Assembly: GCA_937927565.1 (NCBI GenBank)
Contig: CALBDV010000500.1
Location: 1 to 15,402 of the forward strand
Origin: an uncultured Holophagales bacterium
GTDB taxonomy: Bacteria > Acidobacteriota > Thermoanaerobaculia > UBA5066
Direction: 5' to 3'
DNA length: 15,402 nt
In this document: positions 14,155 to 15,402 of the stretch, one piece after another
How positions within the stretch are numbered: position 1 is the stretch's first letter
Layout of the letters: each line of letters starts with the position of its first letter
Notes under the pieces: generated by a model
The model's input: only the letters and a program-made list of their open reading frames with translations
The model's database searches: none
Told to the model about the DNA's origin: nothing
Position numbers and translations under genes: made by a program

Positions 14155-15402
14155 TGAATCTCGGTCACGACCGCCGCATCCAGGCGCTGGCTCTCCTTTC
14201 CGCGCTGCCTGCGATCGTCGTGGCGTTCGTCCTGCTCCTGTCGTCGGGCTGGCCGACAGCGGCGCGAGTCGTCTTCGCCCTCGCGCTCCTCTGGGGGACG
14301 TGGCGGATCTCCGAGGTCCTGAGGCAGCGGGTCGCCCGTCCGCTTCAGACCCTCTCGAACGTCCTCGGCGCCATCCGGGAAGGCGACTTCTCGTTCCGGG
14401 CGAAGCTGCCGGAAGGAGACGAGATCCTCAGTGGCGTGTACCTCGAGCTGAACGGCCTCTCCGAGCTGCTCCTGCAGGAGCGTCTCGGTACGATGGAGGC
14501 CACGGCTCTCCTCAGGGCCGTCATGGCCGAGATCGACGTCGCGGTCTTCGCCTTCGACGGAGAGCAGAGGCTGCGCCTCGTGAACCGGGCGGGAGAGACG
14601 CTCCTGGGAAGCAGCCAGGATCGGCTCCTCGGAATGAGCGCCGCCGACGTCGGGCTGAACGAGGCTCTCGAGGGGAAGAGCGAGCGGCTCGTAGATCTCG
14701 TCTTCGCCGGGCGTGCGGGACGATTCGAGCTCCGGCGCGGGCCCTTCCGCCAGGGCGGTCTCCCGCACGAGCTGCTCGTCATCTCGGATCTGACGCGCCC
14801 CCTGCGCGACGAAGAGCGGCGGGCCTGGCAGAAGCTCGTGCGGGTCCTGGGGCACGAGATCAACAACTCGCTGGCGCCCATCCGATCGCTGTCGGAGAGC
14901 CTCTCGAGGATCATCGAACGGCAGGGCGACGACTGGCTGGACGACGCCCGGCAGGGCCTCGGCATCATCGCCTCCCGCGTCCAGGGCCTCGGGACCTTCA
15001 TGGAGGCCTACACGCGCCTCGCCCGGCTCCCCGAGCCGACCCTGCGGCGCGTCGCCCTTCCCGGCCTCGTGAGGCGGATCGCCGCCCTCGAGCAGCGAAT
15101 GGCAGTCCAGGTGACAGAGGGACCCGAGCTGGAGATCGAAGCGGACGAAGACCAGCTGTCTCAGGCCCTGATCAACCTGACGCGCAACGCCGTCGACGCC
15201 GCCCTGGAAACCGCGGGAGACGTTCGGATGGGGTGGCGCGCGGCGCCCCCGTGGCTCGAGGTCTGGATCGAGGACGGCGGCCCGGGCCTCCCGGAGGGGG
15301 GCAACCTCTTCGTCCCTCTCTTCAGCACGAAACCTGGCGGCACGGGTATCGGGCTCGTCCTCAGCCGGCAGATCGCGGAGGGGCACGGCGGAACGGTCGA
15401 CC
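14151..15402 (+). CDS. NtrY-like membrane sensor histidine kinase (3' end outside window)
   Basis: The frame is open to the window end, giving 417 residues. The start ATG overlaps the regulator's stop as ATGA; a second ATG follows immediately and is equally possible. Two hydrophobic helices (about 12-31 and 37-53) with almost no periplasmic loop are followed by a HAMP-like region (about 54-110) and a PAS-like domain (about 120-215). The kinase core follows: phospho-acceptor His235 in VLGHEINNSLAPIRS, N-box NLTRNAVDA (343-350), G1 EDGGPG (374-379) and F/G2 region PLFSTKPGGTGIGL (389-402). The short loop suggests it senses something within the membrane or cytoplasm, or through the neighbouring permeases, rather than a periplasmic ligand; that is inference. 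NtrY-type kinases partner with NtrC-type regulators, consistent with the gene just upstream. Only the last part of the ATPase domain is missing. Confidence 0.93.
   Translation, partial: MMNLGHDRRIQALALLSALPAIVVAFVLLLSSGWPTAARVVFALALLWGTWRISEVLRQRVARPLQTLSNVLGAIREGDFSFRAKLPEGDEILSGVYLELNGLSELLLQERLGTMEATALLRAVMAEIDVAVFAFDGEQRLRLVNRAGETLLGSSQDRLLGMSAADVGLNEALEGKSERLVDLVFAGRAGRFELRRGPFRQGGLPHELLVISDLTRPLRDEERRAWQKLVRVLGHEINNSLAPIRSLSESLSRIIERQGDDWLDDARQGLGIIASRVQGLGTFMEAYTRLARLPEPTLRRVALPGLVRRIAALEQRMAVQVTEGPELEIEADEDQLSQALINLTRNAVDAALETAGDVRMGWRAAPPWLEVWIEDGGPGLPEGGNLFVPLFSTKPGGTGIGLVLSRQIAEGHGGTVD

Noticed and set aside
1..15402. CRISPR arrays, tRNA or rRNA genes, riboswitches
   Set aside because: No short regularly spaced repeats, cloverleaf-like segments or conserved RNA cores were recognised by eye; short or divergent RNAs cannot be excluded without covariance searches.

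Overview
This is a high-GC window in which nearly all coding is on the + strand. It is dominated by MacB/FtsX-type ABC transporter permeases of the long, internally duplicated kind best known from Acidobacteriota ('acidobacterial duplicated orphan permease', ADOP). The permease type, the SUMF-domain exported protein and the NtrC/NtrY-type regulators suggest Acidobacteriota or a similar soil or sediment lineage, perhaps from a metagenome. No rRNA or other taxonomic marker is present, so this is inference.

Layout. (1) 1-1077 is the C-terminal part of a MacB-like permease that begins upstream of the window. (2) 1106-2713 is an exported protein with two tandem beta-rich repeats followed by a formylglycine-generating-enzyme-like (SUMF/PvdO) domain. 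(3) 2855-3709 is a lipoprotein alpha/beta hydrolase (esterase/peptidase-like). (4) 3710-4117 is a non-coding regulatory stretch with an 11-bp inverted repeat and several short dyads. (5) 4118-4543 is a 3'-truncated ABC ATPase (Walker A and Q-loop only). (6) 4566-6971 is a full ADOP-type permease. (7) 6972-7237 is a second copy of the regulatory stretch. (8) 7238-15402 is a compact operon: intact LolD/MacB-type ATPase, two more full-length permeases, an NtrC-type sigma-54 activator and an NtrY-like histidine kinase cut off by the window end. Junctions within this operon are 7, 1 and 3 bases, then a 4-base overlap.

The most interesting point is the wiring. The operon ending in a sigma-54 activator and its kinase is preceded at 7137-7152 by a very good -24/-12 sigma-54 promoter, with GTYCC-type dyads 50-115 bases upstream of the inferred transcription start. 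This suggests a self-amplifying, signal-gated membrane transport or envelope-stress module: kinase, activator, sigma-54 promoter, transporter plus more kinase and activator. About 570 bp comprising this promoter, operators and the 5' part of the ATPase gene is present twice, offset by 3120 bp. In the upstream copy the ATPase has lost its catalytic C-terminal half and the invariant -24 GG has become TT, so promoter and gene appear to have decayed together. Three full permeases (plus a fourth partial one) share one visible intact ATPase. No adaptor (HlyD/MacA) or TolC-like gene is in the window, and the transported substrate cannot be told from the sequence.
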